A stretch of 29,014 nucleotides of DNA from IMG/VR virus record IMGVR_UViG_3300030109_001380, positions 1 to 29,014 of that record; one strand, 5' to 3'. Each line of letters begins with the position of its first letter. The first letter of the stretch is position 1. The DNA is from a virus. This document shows, in pieces, positions 7,688-15,749 of this stretch. The position numbers were made by a program, and so were the translations under genes. Under the pieces are notes generated by a model that saw nothing but the letters and a program-made list of their open reading frames with translations, was not told the DNA's origin and did not search any database.

Positions 7688-7852
7688 ATGGATATGATAA
7701 TAAATTTGATAACTTGGGTAACCGGTATAGTAACAGTAGCTTCATTAATAGCTGCTTCAACACCCACACCCAAAGATGATGTTTGGATAGGTAAACTTTA
7801 TAAAGTCATAGATCTTCTTGCTTTAAACGTTGGAAAAGCAAAGGATAAATAA
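7688..7852 (+). CDS. 54-residue single-span membrane protein, holin-like candidate
   Basis: A short gene encoding MDMIINLITWVTGIVTVASL and onward. Residues 4-24 form one membrane span, followed by STPTPKDDVWIGKLYKVID and a short amphipathic helix ending in Lys-rich GKAKDK. The PTPKDDxWIGKLYKxID phrase is familiar from tiny phage membrane proteins near lysis or tail genes. AGAGGA lies upstream of the ATG, and the stop overlaps the next ATG as TAATG. Paired with the next small membrane protein, it is a reasonable lysis-pore (holin) candidate, but no endolysin is recognisable in the window, so the role is unproven. Confidence 0.7.
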   Translation: MDMIINLITWVTGIVTVASLIAASTPTPKDDVWIGKLYKVIDLLALNVGKAKDK

Positions 7853-8034
7853 TGTCTACGGCAAAAGAGTCTTTATCTAAAATTGAAGCGCACGAAAGAG
7901 AGTGCGCTATTCGGTATGAGTACATAGAAAAAAGACTAGACGAGGGTTCTGCAAAGTTCAAAAGACTAGAAACTTTAATATGGGGTGTTTATCCTTTTAT
8001 AGTGGGAACCGTTATTTTAGCTAAATACATTTAA
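7852..8034 (+). CDS. 60-residue coiled-coil plus C-terminal membrane anchor protein (XhlA-like layout)
   Basis: A 60-residue protein with a charged helical or coiled-coil N-terminus (KESLSKIEAHERECAIRYEY, then IEKRLDEGSAKFKRLETLI) and a single C-terminal membrane span (about residues 43-58, WGVYPFIVGTVILAKYI). This layout recalls haemolysin XhlA-type and holin-associated phage proteins, which anchor to the inner membrane and cooperate with a holin. Its ATG overlaps the stop of the preceding membrane protein, so the two are probably made in a fixed ratio and may work together. Homology is not established; the call rests on topology and context. Confidence 0.72.
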   Translation: MSTAKESLSKIEAHERECAIRYEYIEKRLDEGSAKFKRLETLIWGVYPFIVGTVILAKYI

Positions 8035-8047
8035 AAGGTGCTTATAA

Positions 8048-9943
8048 ATGCCTTTACAAAAGTTACAATTTAAACCAGGAATCAACAGAGAAACCACCTC
8101 TTATACTAACGAAGGTGGTTGGTTTGATTGTGAAAAAATAAGATTTAGATCGGGTGTTCCCGAAAAAATAGGCGGTTGGACTAAAGCTAGTACGAATACT
8201 TTTTTGGGAACTTGTCGTGCTTTACACAGTTGGGTTGATTTAAACGGAACTTTACGCACCGGAGTTGGTACGCATTTAAAGTATTACATTAACGAAGGTA
8301 TCGATTATAACGACGTAACTCCGTTAAGAACCACTACATCTGCTGGTGATGTTACTTTTTCAGCTACTAATGGTTCTTCTACTATAACTGCAACAGATAG
8401 CAGTCATGGTGCGGTTGAAGGAGATTTCGTAACTTTTTCGGGGGCCGCTACTTTAGGTGGTCTTGTAACCGCGGCTGTTTTAAACCAAGAATATCAAATA
8501 GTTAGTGTTCCTACAACCAACACATTTACGTTTACTGCTAAAGATACATCTGGTTCTACTGTTACGGCAAACAGCAGCGATAGCGGCAACGGTGGTAGTT
8601 CTGTAGTAGGTGCTTATCAAATAAACGTTGGCTTAGACAGCACGGTTCTCGGGACAGGTTGGGGTGCTGGAACTTGGGGTAGAGGAACTTGGAACTCTGC
8701 AACTTCTTTGACGGATATATCTAGTATATTGAGGTTGTGGACACACGATAACTTTGGGGAAGATTTAATAATTAATGTTAGGGACGGTAACATCTTCTAT
8801 TGGGACACCAGTGCTTACTCTAGTTCTTACAATAGAGCTATTCCTTTGTCTACCGTATCAAATGCTGTATCTGCTCCTACGGTAGCTAAACAGGTTTTAG
8901 TTTCTGATCGTGATCGTCACGTTATTGCTTTTGGTTGTGATCCAGAAGACGACACTGGAACTCAAGACCCTTTATTAATAAGGTTTAGCGATCAAGAAAC
9001 AGCTATTACTTGGAACTCTACTGCTACGAATACTGCGGGTAGTTTAAGGTTAGGTTCCGGCTCTGAGATTATGACCGCTGTTGAAACAAGGCAACAAATT
9101 GTTGTTTTTACAGACGTTTCTTTACACGCTATGCAGTTCTTGGGACCGCCGTTTACTTACGGAATTAATTTAATTTCTGAGAACATTACAATAATGTCTC
9201 CGTTATCTGCAAAAGCGGTAGATGATTATGTTTTTTGGATGGGACTTGAAGACTTTTATTTCTATGATGGTCGTGTTCAAAAATTACCTTGTTCTGTAAA
9301 AGCATACGTTTTTAACAACTTTAATTTGCTTCAAAAAGAAAAAGTTTTTGCTGCATTAAATTCTTCTTTTGACGAAATTTGGTGGTTTTACCCGTCCTCA
9401 GATTCGGAAACAATTGATCGTTACGTTGTTTACAACTATGTGCAAAAAATTTGGTATTACGGCACAATGGCTAGGACTGCTTGGTTAGACAGAGGCATAT
9501 TAAATAACCCTATAGCTGCCGGCGCAGACAATTATTTATATGACCATGAAAACGGTTTAGATGATGGTAGCACCTCGCCAGCTTCAGCAATAACTTCTTA
9601 CATAGAGTCTAGCCAATTGGATATAAGTGACGGAGACGGGTATGTTTTTATTAGACGTTTAATTCCAGACGTTACTTTTGATGGCTCAATAACAAGTACC
9701 CCAAGTGCTTCTTTTACCCTTAAAACACGTAACTTTCCTGGTGGATCTTACGGTAACTCAGACGCAAGCACTGTAACTCAAACGGCAAAGGCCAGCACTA
9801 CTACGGTAGAGCAGTTTACAAATCAGGTTCATGTTCGTTTGCGCGGACGTTCTTTTGCTTTAAGGGTAGGTAGTGATGGTGCCGAAGTTAAGTGGCGGTT
9901 AGGTTCTCCTCGCGTAGACATACGCCAAGACGGTAGAAGATAA
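8048..9943 (+). CDS. Tail stabilisation protein, P22 gp10-like
   Basis: A 631-residue protein with the family-typical start KFKPG-style segment (LQFKPGINRETTSYTNEGGW) followed by WFDCEKIRFRSGVPEKIGGW, the signature of the P22 gp10-like 'phage stabilisation' proteins. These form a ring or plug below the connector that closes the portal and links it to the tail hub. The beta-propeller-like body has recurring Trp/Gly/Tyr strands (FVFWMGLEDFYFYDGRV-type, KIWYYGTMARTAWLDRG, PIAAGADNYLYDHENG). An inserted Ser/Thr/Gly block (about 95-215) looks like a decorative domain. Length is larger than P22 gp10 (about 470 residues from memory), consistent with that insertion. Its stop overlaps the next ATG (TAATG). 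Confidence 0.8.
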   Translation: MPLQKLQFKPGINRETTSYTNEGGWFDCEKIRFRSGVPEKIGGWTKASTNTFLGTCRALHSWVDLNGTLRTGVGTHLKYYINEGIDYNDVTPLRTTTSAGDVTFSATNGSSTITATDSSHGAVEGDFVTFSGAATLGGLVTAAVLNQEYQIVSVPTTNTFTFTAKDTSGSTVTANSSDSGNGGSSVVGAYQINVGLDSTVLGTGWGAGTWGRGTWNSATSLTDISSILRLWTHDNFGEDLIINVRDGNIFYWDTSAYSSSYNRAIPLSTVSNAVSAPTVAKQVLVSDRDRHVIAFGCDPEDDTGTQDPLLIRFSDQETAITWNSTATNTAGSLRLGSGSEIMTAVETRQQIVVFTDVSLHAMQFLGPPFTYGINLISENITIMSPLSAKAVDDYVFWMGLEDFYFYDGRVQKLPCSVKAYVFNNFNLLQKEKVFAALNSSFDEIWWFYPSSDSETIDRYVVYNYVQKIWYYGTMARTAWLDRGILNNPIAAGADNYLYDHENGLDDGSTSPASAITSYIESSQLDISDGDGYVFIRRLIPDVTFDGSITSTPSASFTLKTRNFPGGSYGNSDASTVTQTAKASTTTVEQFTNQVHVRLRGRSFALRVGSDGAEVKWRLGSPRVDIRQDGRR

Positions 9944-10242
9944 TGTCGAGTAGAAATTTAACACAACCTACTTTCCCTACGCCGCCCGAGGAATACGATA
10001 GTAGTTATATGGCAGAAATAGTAAGAGCTTTTGCTGTTTTTCAACAACAGGTGATTAACCCAGGAGAGGGTCGAGCTACTAATTTTACATTAACAAATTT
10101 AGCAGATAACGACACAGGACTTGAAACTGGGGCTCTTTTTGCGCAAAATGGGGTTGTAAAAATTGTACGTTTAAATGTGCCTTGTCCGGCTGGTTTAGAG
10201 GCTACTGCTACTTTAGGTAGTGTAACAGTGAGTATTTCTTAA
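9943..10242 (+). CDS. Small virion-module protein following the stabilisation gene
   Basis: A 99-residue protein. The N-terminus is Pro-rich (QPTFPTPPEEYD) and leads into a helix (YMAEIVRAFAVFQQQVINP), then a beta-rich end (GRATNFTLTNL, GALFAQNGVVKIVRLN, ATLGSVTVSIS). I recognise this Pro-rich-then-helix pattern from small marine-phage proteins that follow the stabilisation protein, but no function is known to me. It is coupled to the upstream gene by a TAATG overlap. A tail needle or plug component is conceivable given the position; nothing in the sequence proves it. Confidence 0.7.
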   Translation: MSSRNLTQPTFPTPPEEYDSSYMAEIVRAFAVFQQQVINPGEGRATNFTLTNLADNDTGLETGALFAQNGVVKIVRLNVPCPAGLEATATLGSVTVSIS

Positions 10243-10256
10243 TTAGGCGTGTTATT

Positions 10257-10289
10257 ATGGTAAACAAGAGTCAAATAAAGGATTTTTAA
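10257..10289 (+). other. Ten-codon micro-frame (possible leader) in the 10243-10288 gap
   Basis: ATG 10257 opens MVNKSQIKDF and stops at TAA 10287-10289, overlapping the next gene's ATG as TAATG like other junctions in this genome. However, the next gene has its own good AAAGGA site (10277-10282), so this frame may simply be chance. Confidence 0.25.
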
Positions 10290-11974
10290 TGTCAGCAGCC
10301 TTACAAACATATAATGAAGCTCAAGATACTTTATTCGTTCCAGACGGCGGCATTGCCGCTTTTTTGTATGCTACTGAGGGCGATTGGGCTACCGAAGACG
10401 ATATTCCAGAAACAGGCATTGCTCAAGTAAAAAGTGTTGCGGACAAACTAGCAGAATACGGTCGTTACGAAGACGAGTACATGGTCCACGCAGCAGAGGG
10501 CGAAACAGTTGTTCCTTTAGAAGTATTAGAGGCAAACCCTCGTCTTAAAAGTAATTTGTTTAATCAAATGGAAAAAATGGGTTTAGAACCAGAACGTTAT
10601 GTTGTGGGTAGTGAACTTAACTCACTAAACCCTGTTACCGGACAACCAGAGTTTTTTCTTAAAAAACTTTTTAAAGGCGTTAAGAAATTAGTTAAGAACG
10701 TAGTAAAAGTTGTTAAGAAAGCACTTCCCGTTGTATTGCCTATCGCTTTAGCAATGACGCCCCTCGGACCAATATTCGGAGCGGCAGGGATTACCGCAGG
10801 TGCGTTAGGTGGATTTGCTTCAGGTGTATCTGGCGGTATTTCATCATTACGTGCTGGCAACACCTTTATGGAAGGATTTAAGAGTAGTGTGGGATCAGCG
10901 GCAGGCGGTGTAGGCGAAAGATTTAAACAGTTTGCAAGTCCAGCAAGAGCAAGAGAGGCAGGCGGAACTTACTTTGGCGACCCGACAAGGACTATACGAA
11001 CGCCAGCAGAACAACAAGCCGCGCTTAGAACTCAAGCAGTTTCCGATCAGCTTATTGCAAATGTAGACGCTAGAATGACTCCGCAAGTAACTGAACAAAA
11101 TATGGCTGCGGTAAAGCAACAACTAGCCGGTGGTCAAGGTACAGGAACAACTACCGTTACTGATTTACCTCCATCTACGATAGATAACCAAATTAGTCAA
11201 GATTTCTTAGCTAGTATAGACCCACGCACTACTACTACTCCAACTACAACTACAATGGCAGTGCCTTATACTCCGACTGACATTTCTACCGGAGTAACCG
11301 TTCCAACAGGTGTAAATGTTAGTGTTGACGACGCAATCGCGGCACTAAATCGAGTGCCAGCAGAACCACGTAGTTTCTTAGAAAGAACTGGAGACTTTAT
11401 GTTTAGGGGTGGCAAAGACCCACAAACCGTAAAAGCTGCACAAGATGCGGCTGGACAAGCTTACGCACAAAAAATGAAAGAGTTAGGTATTCAAGCTACA
11501 GAAGCAGGTTATAACGCAGCAAGAGCCGCGGCAGGTCCCGGAACATTAACTAGATATGGACCTTCGGCATTGTTAGCTTCTGGCATAGCGGCAGGCACTG
11601 GATTCTTTGATGCACCAGAGCAAGAAGAAGAAGAAACAGAAGCCTTCGTAACAGGCGCAGAATTATTAGAACAAGATCCGGATAAATACATGATCCGTTA
11701 TCCGGCAGCTTCTCCCACATACACACTATCAGACATAAGGGTTCCGGGTAGCACGTTAGGTTTTGCTGATGGCGGTGCTGCACAATTCCCTAGACGCGAC
11801 GGAGCGATCGCGGGCCCCGGAACAGAAACTTCTGACGACGTTCCTGCAATGTTATCTGACGGCGAGTTTGTTATGACTGCAAAAGCAGTAAGAGGCGCAG
11901 GGGCAGGAGATAGAGGCAACGGCATGAAAACAATGTATAGTTTAATGAGAAAATTTGAAAGAGCGGCAGTATAA
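10289..11974 (+). CDS. Large virion protein with cationic amphipathic helix, presumed ejection/internal protein
   Basis: A 561-residue protein of a type common in marine short-tailed phages. The N-terminal conserved block (about 60-120) contains MVHAAEGETVVPLEVLEANP and NPVTGQPEF. Next is a strongly cationic amphipathic stretch (about 123-144, with LKKLFKGVKKLVKNVVKVVK) leading into a Gly/Ala/Leu-rich hydrophobic region (146-188). The middle is Thr/Pro/Gln-rich and likely flexible. The C-terminus has the widespread module FADGG (492-496) then GPGTETSDDVPAMLSDGEFV and a helical MYSLMRKFE end. Membrane interaction during DNA ejection is inferred from the helix and from position among large structural genes. 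The ATG has AAAGGA at 10277-10282. Confidence 0.7.
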   Translation: MSAALQTYNEAQDTLFVPDGGIAAFLYATEGDWATEDDIPETGIAQVKSVADKLAEYGRYEDEYMVHAAEGETVVPLEVLEANPRLKSNLFNQMEKMGLEPERYVVGSELNSLNPVTGQPEFFLKKLFKGVKKLVKNVVKVVKKALPVVLPIALAMTPLGPIFGAAGITAGALGGFASGVSGGISSLRAGNTFMEGFKSSVGSAAGGVGERFKQFASPARAREAGGTYFGDPTRTIRTPAEQQAALRTQAVSDQLIANVDARMTPQVTEQNMAAVKQQLAGGQGTGTTTVTDLPPSTIDNQISQDFLASIDPRTTTTPTTTTMAVPYTPTDISTGVTVPTGVNVSVDDAIAALNRVPAEPRSFLERTGDFMFRGGKDPQTVKAAQDAAGQAYAQKMKELGIQATEAGYNAARAAAGPGTLTRYGPSALLASGIAAGTGFFDAPEQEEEETEAFVTGAELLEQDPDKYMIRYPAASPTYTLSDIRVPGSTLGFADGGAAQFPRRDGAIAGPGTETSDDVPAMLSDGEFVMTAKAVRGAGAGDRGNGMKTMYSLMRKFERAAV

Positions 11975-13161
11975 TGGCAACAGAAACAACCACACAGATT
12001 GTAAGAGAAGCACCTGAAATAGAAGCTCAGAAACTGGCTTTATTAGAAAGTGCTAGAGATTTAACTAAACAACGTTCTGGCGAAGTGCCGCCAGTTTATA
12101 GGGTAGCGGATTTAAGTGCATTAGAAAGAGGCGCTGGTGACGTATTACGTGCGGGTATAGGCGGGTATGAACCTTATTTAGACGCCGGTTTTGGTGCAAC
12201 TCAAGCAGGTGTAGGCGCTATAGCCGATACTGCAATGCCACTATTACAACAAGGTTTTGGTGCAACACAAGCCGGGTTAGGTGCGATAGATCAGGCACAG
12301 GCACTAGCCGCGGCAAGCAGAGCTACCCCGTATGGATTTAGAGACGAAGGTATTGCTGGATTAAGAGAAGCAACGGGACGATTTGACCCGTCTTCTATAT
12401 CAGAGTTTTTTGATCCGTTTACAGAACAAGTTATTGCAACTCAACAGCAAGACGTAGATCGTCTAGGACAACAGCAACTAAATCAAGCCAGAGCTAGAGC
12501 AGCGGCGGCAGGAGCCTTTGGTGGTTCTAGGGGCGCACTACAAGAAACAGAAATAGGACGTAACGTATTAGGTGAGCAATCACGTATTGGTGCTCAATTA
12601 CGTTCGCAAGGTTTTCAACAAGCACGGCAAGCGGCCCAACAAGCGTTTGAACAGCAACAAGCAAGACGCATGGCGGCGGCTCAAGGCATAGGTCAACTTG
12701 GACTACAGTTTGGTCAACTAGGGCAAGCTGATGTTCAACAACTAGCCGGGTTAGGTCAAGCCAGTGGTGCGTTAGGTCAAGGTCTTGGATCACTTGGAGA
12801 GCAAGCTGGAATACTGGGCGGCAGATTAGGTAGCTTGGGACAACAGCAAGCACAGATGGGCGGACTTGAACAACAAATGAATTTAGCTGATGTAAACGCC
12901 ATGATGCAACTAGGCGGAGCTTATCGAAGTAATTTACAGAATCAATTAGAAGCACAACGTATGTCAGAACAACAAGCACAAATGATGCCTTACCAACAGT
13001 TAGGGTTCTTGTCAGACATATATAAAGGTGCTCCAAGTACTCAATACTCAATACTTAGCAGTCCTTCAGCACCTGCTGCTTCACCTTTCCAACAAGTAGC
13101 AGGATTAGGTGTAGCCGGACTAAGTGCTTTATCAGGAGCTAGATACGCGGGGTTATTTTAA
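11974..13161 (+). CDS. Gln/Ala/Gly-rich internal virion protein candidate
   Basis: A 395-residue protein dominated by Gln, Ala and Gly. Two copies of GFGATQAG-x-GAI occur near residues 73-105. A long helical, coiled-coil-prone centre (FEQQQARRMAAAQGIGQL, with QQQ runs) contains the phrase AGAFGGSRGALQETE that I recognise from ejection-type proteins of marine phages. Further Gly/Leu/Gln heptad-like repeats (LGQGLGSLGEQAGILGGRLG) follow. The C-terminus is Ser/Pro/Ala-rich and ends in a hydrophobic segment (VAGLGVAGLSALSGARYAGLF). It lies between two larger structural genes and is joined to both by TAATG overlaps, consistent with fixed stoichiometry in one particle. Confidence 0.7.
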   Translation: MATETTTQIVREAPEIEAQKLALLESARDLTKQRSGEVPPVYRVADLSALERGAGDVLRAGIGGYEPYLDAGFGATQAGVGAIADTAMPLLQQGFGATQAGLGAIDQAQALAAASRATPYGFRDEGIAGLREATGRFDPSSISEFFDPFTEQVIATQQQDVDRLGQQQLNQARARAAAAGAFGGSRGALQETEIGRNVLGEQSRIGAQLRSQGFQQARQAAQQAFEQQQARRMAAAQGIGQLGLQFGQLGQADVQQLAGLGQASGALGQGLGSLGEQAGILGGRLGSLGQQQAQMGGLEQQMNLADVNAMMQLGGAYRSNLQNQLEAQRMSEQQAQMMPYQQLGFLSDIYKGAPSTQYSILSSPSAPAASPFQQVAGLGVAGLSALSGARYAGLF

Positions 13162-15749
13162 TGAATACCTTACAAAGACCTTTGTTTAGACAAGCTGGTG
13201 GACCTGCAGAAATGATGCCTGCGGGCGTCGCTGCTTTACCTCAAGCCGATCCAGCAGCAATGGTCGCTGCGGTAGAGCAAACTACAGCACGGGACATGGA
13301 AAAAGTAGGACAAGAATACGTACAAGGTGTCTCACAAGGACTAGACGACGCAGAGAACTTTAAAGAGGTTATTGATTCTTTACGTGGTAATGCCATGCCT
13401 ATAGAAGAACGTTACCTAGAGTTATCTGAATACGTTGGTGAAGACGACGCTGAGAAAACACCAGAGTCTGTATTGGCTATGGTACAGCCCGTTATAATGA
13501 TGACAGAAGAAGGTAACGTCGATTCTGGTATAGGTGAGCTTATGCAGAAACTAGCCGGTGAGATTGACATGGTAACTGAAGCAGGTGCACCGACACAGAT
13601 GGGTCAAGGTCTTGGTGGTTTAATGGCGGCTAATCAAGAGGTGCCTGTTCAGAAATTTGCTAACGGCGGTATTGTGCAACACTTTAACCCTGGTGGCGCG
13701 GTAAATCAAAATCCTATATATACAAGTTCTTTAGCTTTCCCTAATAACCTTACAAGAACGCCTGGACCTGATTTGAGAGTAGGTATTGAGCAATTAAAAA
13801 GTCGTTTGCCACAAACTTATCAAGAGGTGCTTCCCCTTTATCAAGGAATAATAAATCCGGAACAACAAAGAGATATGACTAAATCTCAAATTATGTTTGA
13901 CATTGCACAGGCCGGTTTGAACTTTGCTGGTGGTGTAGATCCACGCACCGGTCAAGCTATGACAGGTAGAGCGTTGGGATCACAACTAGCCGCAGCCGCT
14001 TCTGGTTTACCACAACAGATCGGAGAACGGGTCGCGGCTCAGAGACAACAAGAACAAGCCGCTCAACTAGCCGCTTTACAGATGGCCGGAGATATAGAAA
14101 AAGCGAGAGTAGAACAAGTGGGTAGCGAAAGAGGTTTGGGAGCTCAATTATCACAAAGAGCGGAATTAGCTATTTTTGACGCAGATACGAAGTCTGCTTT
14201 AACTAATCAAAAAGGTGCTATCGAAGATCAACTTGCGGCAAATGCAGCAGCAAGAATAACCGCAGAAAATGACAAAAATGTTGGAAGACAAAAAGAGTTA
14301 TACCAAGAAGAATATAGGTTGAGAACGAATCTTGCTAATAATAACTTTCAGAATGACTTAGTTAAAATAGAAGAAAATTATCAGAATAATCGTAATTTAA
14401 GAGAACTTCAAAGCGGTCTTGATACAGCCCGAGAAAAAGTTGGTTATCAACACCAAAAAGATATGCAAGAAGATAGGCAAGAGTTTTTAAAACCGTACAA
14501 AGACGCTGAGTTAGAGTTGGCTGAAAGGGCGGCTGATTTATCAGAAGCTATGTATAAAGATGGTTTAAAACGTTTGCCAAGCACTAAAATTGGTTCTAAC
14601 CTATCTGGATTTTTGTTTTTAGATTCTGAAGCAGACGCTGCAAGAAAAATTCAGGACCAGAGAGCAGCACAACTATTTGATTTGACCGTTCAAGCTCAAC
14701 AACTAGGTATGGACACACAGTCGTTGAACAATTATATAAACAATAATAACTATCGTTTAGCTGTAAGAAAACAAAGTTTCTTTGAAGAAACCACTTATTT
14801 AGGTCAACTTATAGACAGGGAACTTGCTATGAATAAGCAAGGGCTTCAGGGCATGGACTCAAATCAAATGAACGCATTACTTATGAGCGATCAAGCTGCA
14901 ATAGCTTACGGTTTAGGTGCTAGTATGCCGGAATACGAGTACGCTTTATCTCAGAAATTTAAAACGTCTTTTGATCCAAATTCAGGATTAAGAATAACGG
15001 CTAATATGCCACCATACATAAAATCAGCGATTGAAGCGAGGCAACAAGGCGGATTTACCGCGTTTTCTCCAGATATGACCGTAGTTGAAAGAATTGCTAT
15101 GCAACAAGGTTATGCTAAAGGTGGTGAAATAAAGCACATGGCTAATGGTGGTGATCCTAGTAAAGGTCTTTTTGAACCTACTACCGGACGTTTTATGGCG
15201 AGGCCGCCGGAACCAGAACAACCAATCACGTTCGACGAACCAATCATATCCGGTTTAGAGGGAATAGATATTACCAAAGGAACGGGTTCTGATGCTTTTT
15301 TAAAACAAGCCGCAAATAAGGTAGTAACAGCTTTATTTATGGAAAACGCACCTTTTGAAGAAACAGAAGAAGCTGTTAGAACTTTAGACAGTTTCACTCA
15401 AATTGCACTTACTCGAGCATTGGGTTCATTAGCAGGTAGAGAAAACAGAGAACTGCAAGAACGTTTGGCTAAACTGCAAGTACCTGCGGCTGAGTTCTTT
15501 TATAACGACAGCGAAGCACTAGCACAGTTTAGAGCGTCAAGTCGCGTTATGGACTTTGCTATTCGTGAGCAAGAGTCTGTAATGCAAGGTCCTGGGTTAA
15601 CACGTACCGAAAGAAACAAAGCTAAGAAAGATTTGGCTTCATTAAAGAGTATACGAAGCGAATACGATAACTTAGCTGCTGCTTATTCAAGAAAACTAGA
15701 GGGAGACACAGAAGCTGTCTCTAAGCAATTAGATCAGTTTTTTAATTAA
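13161..15749 (+). CDS. Large internal virion / ejection protein candidate (862 residues)
   Basis: An 862-residue, mostly helical protein. The N-terminal 165 residues are acidic (DDAENFKEVIDSLRGNAMP, YLELSEYVGEDDAEKTPESV). Then comes FANGGIVQHFNPGGAV (166 on), and a region I recognise from marine phages, IMFDIAQAGLNFAGG with LPQQIGERVAAQRQQEQAAQ, followed by a long charged coiled-coil region (about 300-480). A second Gly-Gly motif pair occurs at YAKGGEIKHMANGGD (651-665), before a helical C-terminal domain rich in Glu/Arg. No enzyme motif is seen. Size, helix content and location match ejection proteins that leave the head with the DNA. Start overlaps the preceding stop (TAATG). Confidence 0.68.
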   Translation: MNTLQRPLFRQAGGPAEMMPAGVAALPQADPAAMVAAVEQTTARDMEKVGQEYVQGVSQGLDDAENFKEVIDSLRGNAMPIEERYLELSEYVGEDDAEKTPESVLAMVQPVIMMTEEGNVDSGIGELMQKLAGEIDMVTEAGAPTQMGQGLGGLMAANQEVPVQKFANGGIVQHFNPGGAVNQNPIYTSSLAFPNNLTRTPGPDLRVGIEQLKSRLPQTYQEVLPLYQGIINPEQQRDMTKSQIMFDIAQAGLNFAGGVDPRTGQAMTGRALGSQLAAAASGLPQQIGERVAAQRQQEQAAQLAALQMAGDIEKARVEQVGSERGLGAQLSQRAELAIFDADTKSALTNQKGAIEDQLAANAAARITAENDKNVGRQKELYQEEYRLRTNLANNNFQNDLVKIEENYQNNRNLRELQSGLDTAREKVGYQHQKDMQEDRQEFLKPYKDAELELAERAADLSEAMYKDGLKRLPSTKIGSNLSGFLFLDSEADAARKIQDQRAAQLFDLTVQAQQLGMDTQSLNNYINNNNYRLAVRKQSFFEETTYLGQLIDRELAMNKQGLQGMDSNQMNALLMSDQAAIAYGLGASMPEYEYALSQKFKTSFDPNSGLRITANMPPYIKSAIEARQQGGFTAFSPDMTVVERIAMQQGYAKGGEIKHMANGGDPSKGLFEPTTGRFMARPPEPEQPITFDEPIISGLEGIDITKGTGSDAFLKQAANKVVTALFMENAPFEETEEAVRTLDSFTQIALTRALGSLAGRENRELQERLAKLQVPAAEFFYNDSEALAQFRASSRVMDFAIREQESVMQGPGLTRTERNKAKKDLASLKSIRSEYDNLAAAYSRKLEGDTEAVSKQLDQFFN

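Noticed and set aside
12527-13051. 174-codon minus-strand frame opposite the Gln-rich virion protein
   Set aside because: It is the antisense shadow of a Gln/Ala/Gly-biased gene and lacks any recognisable motif or start signal.
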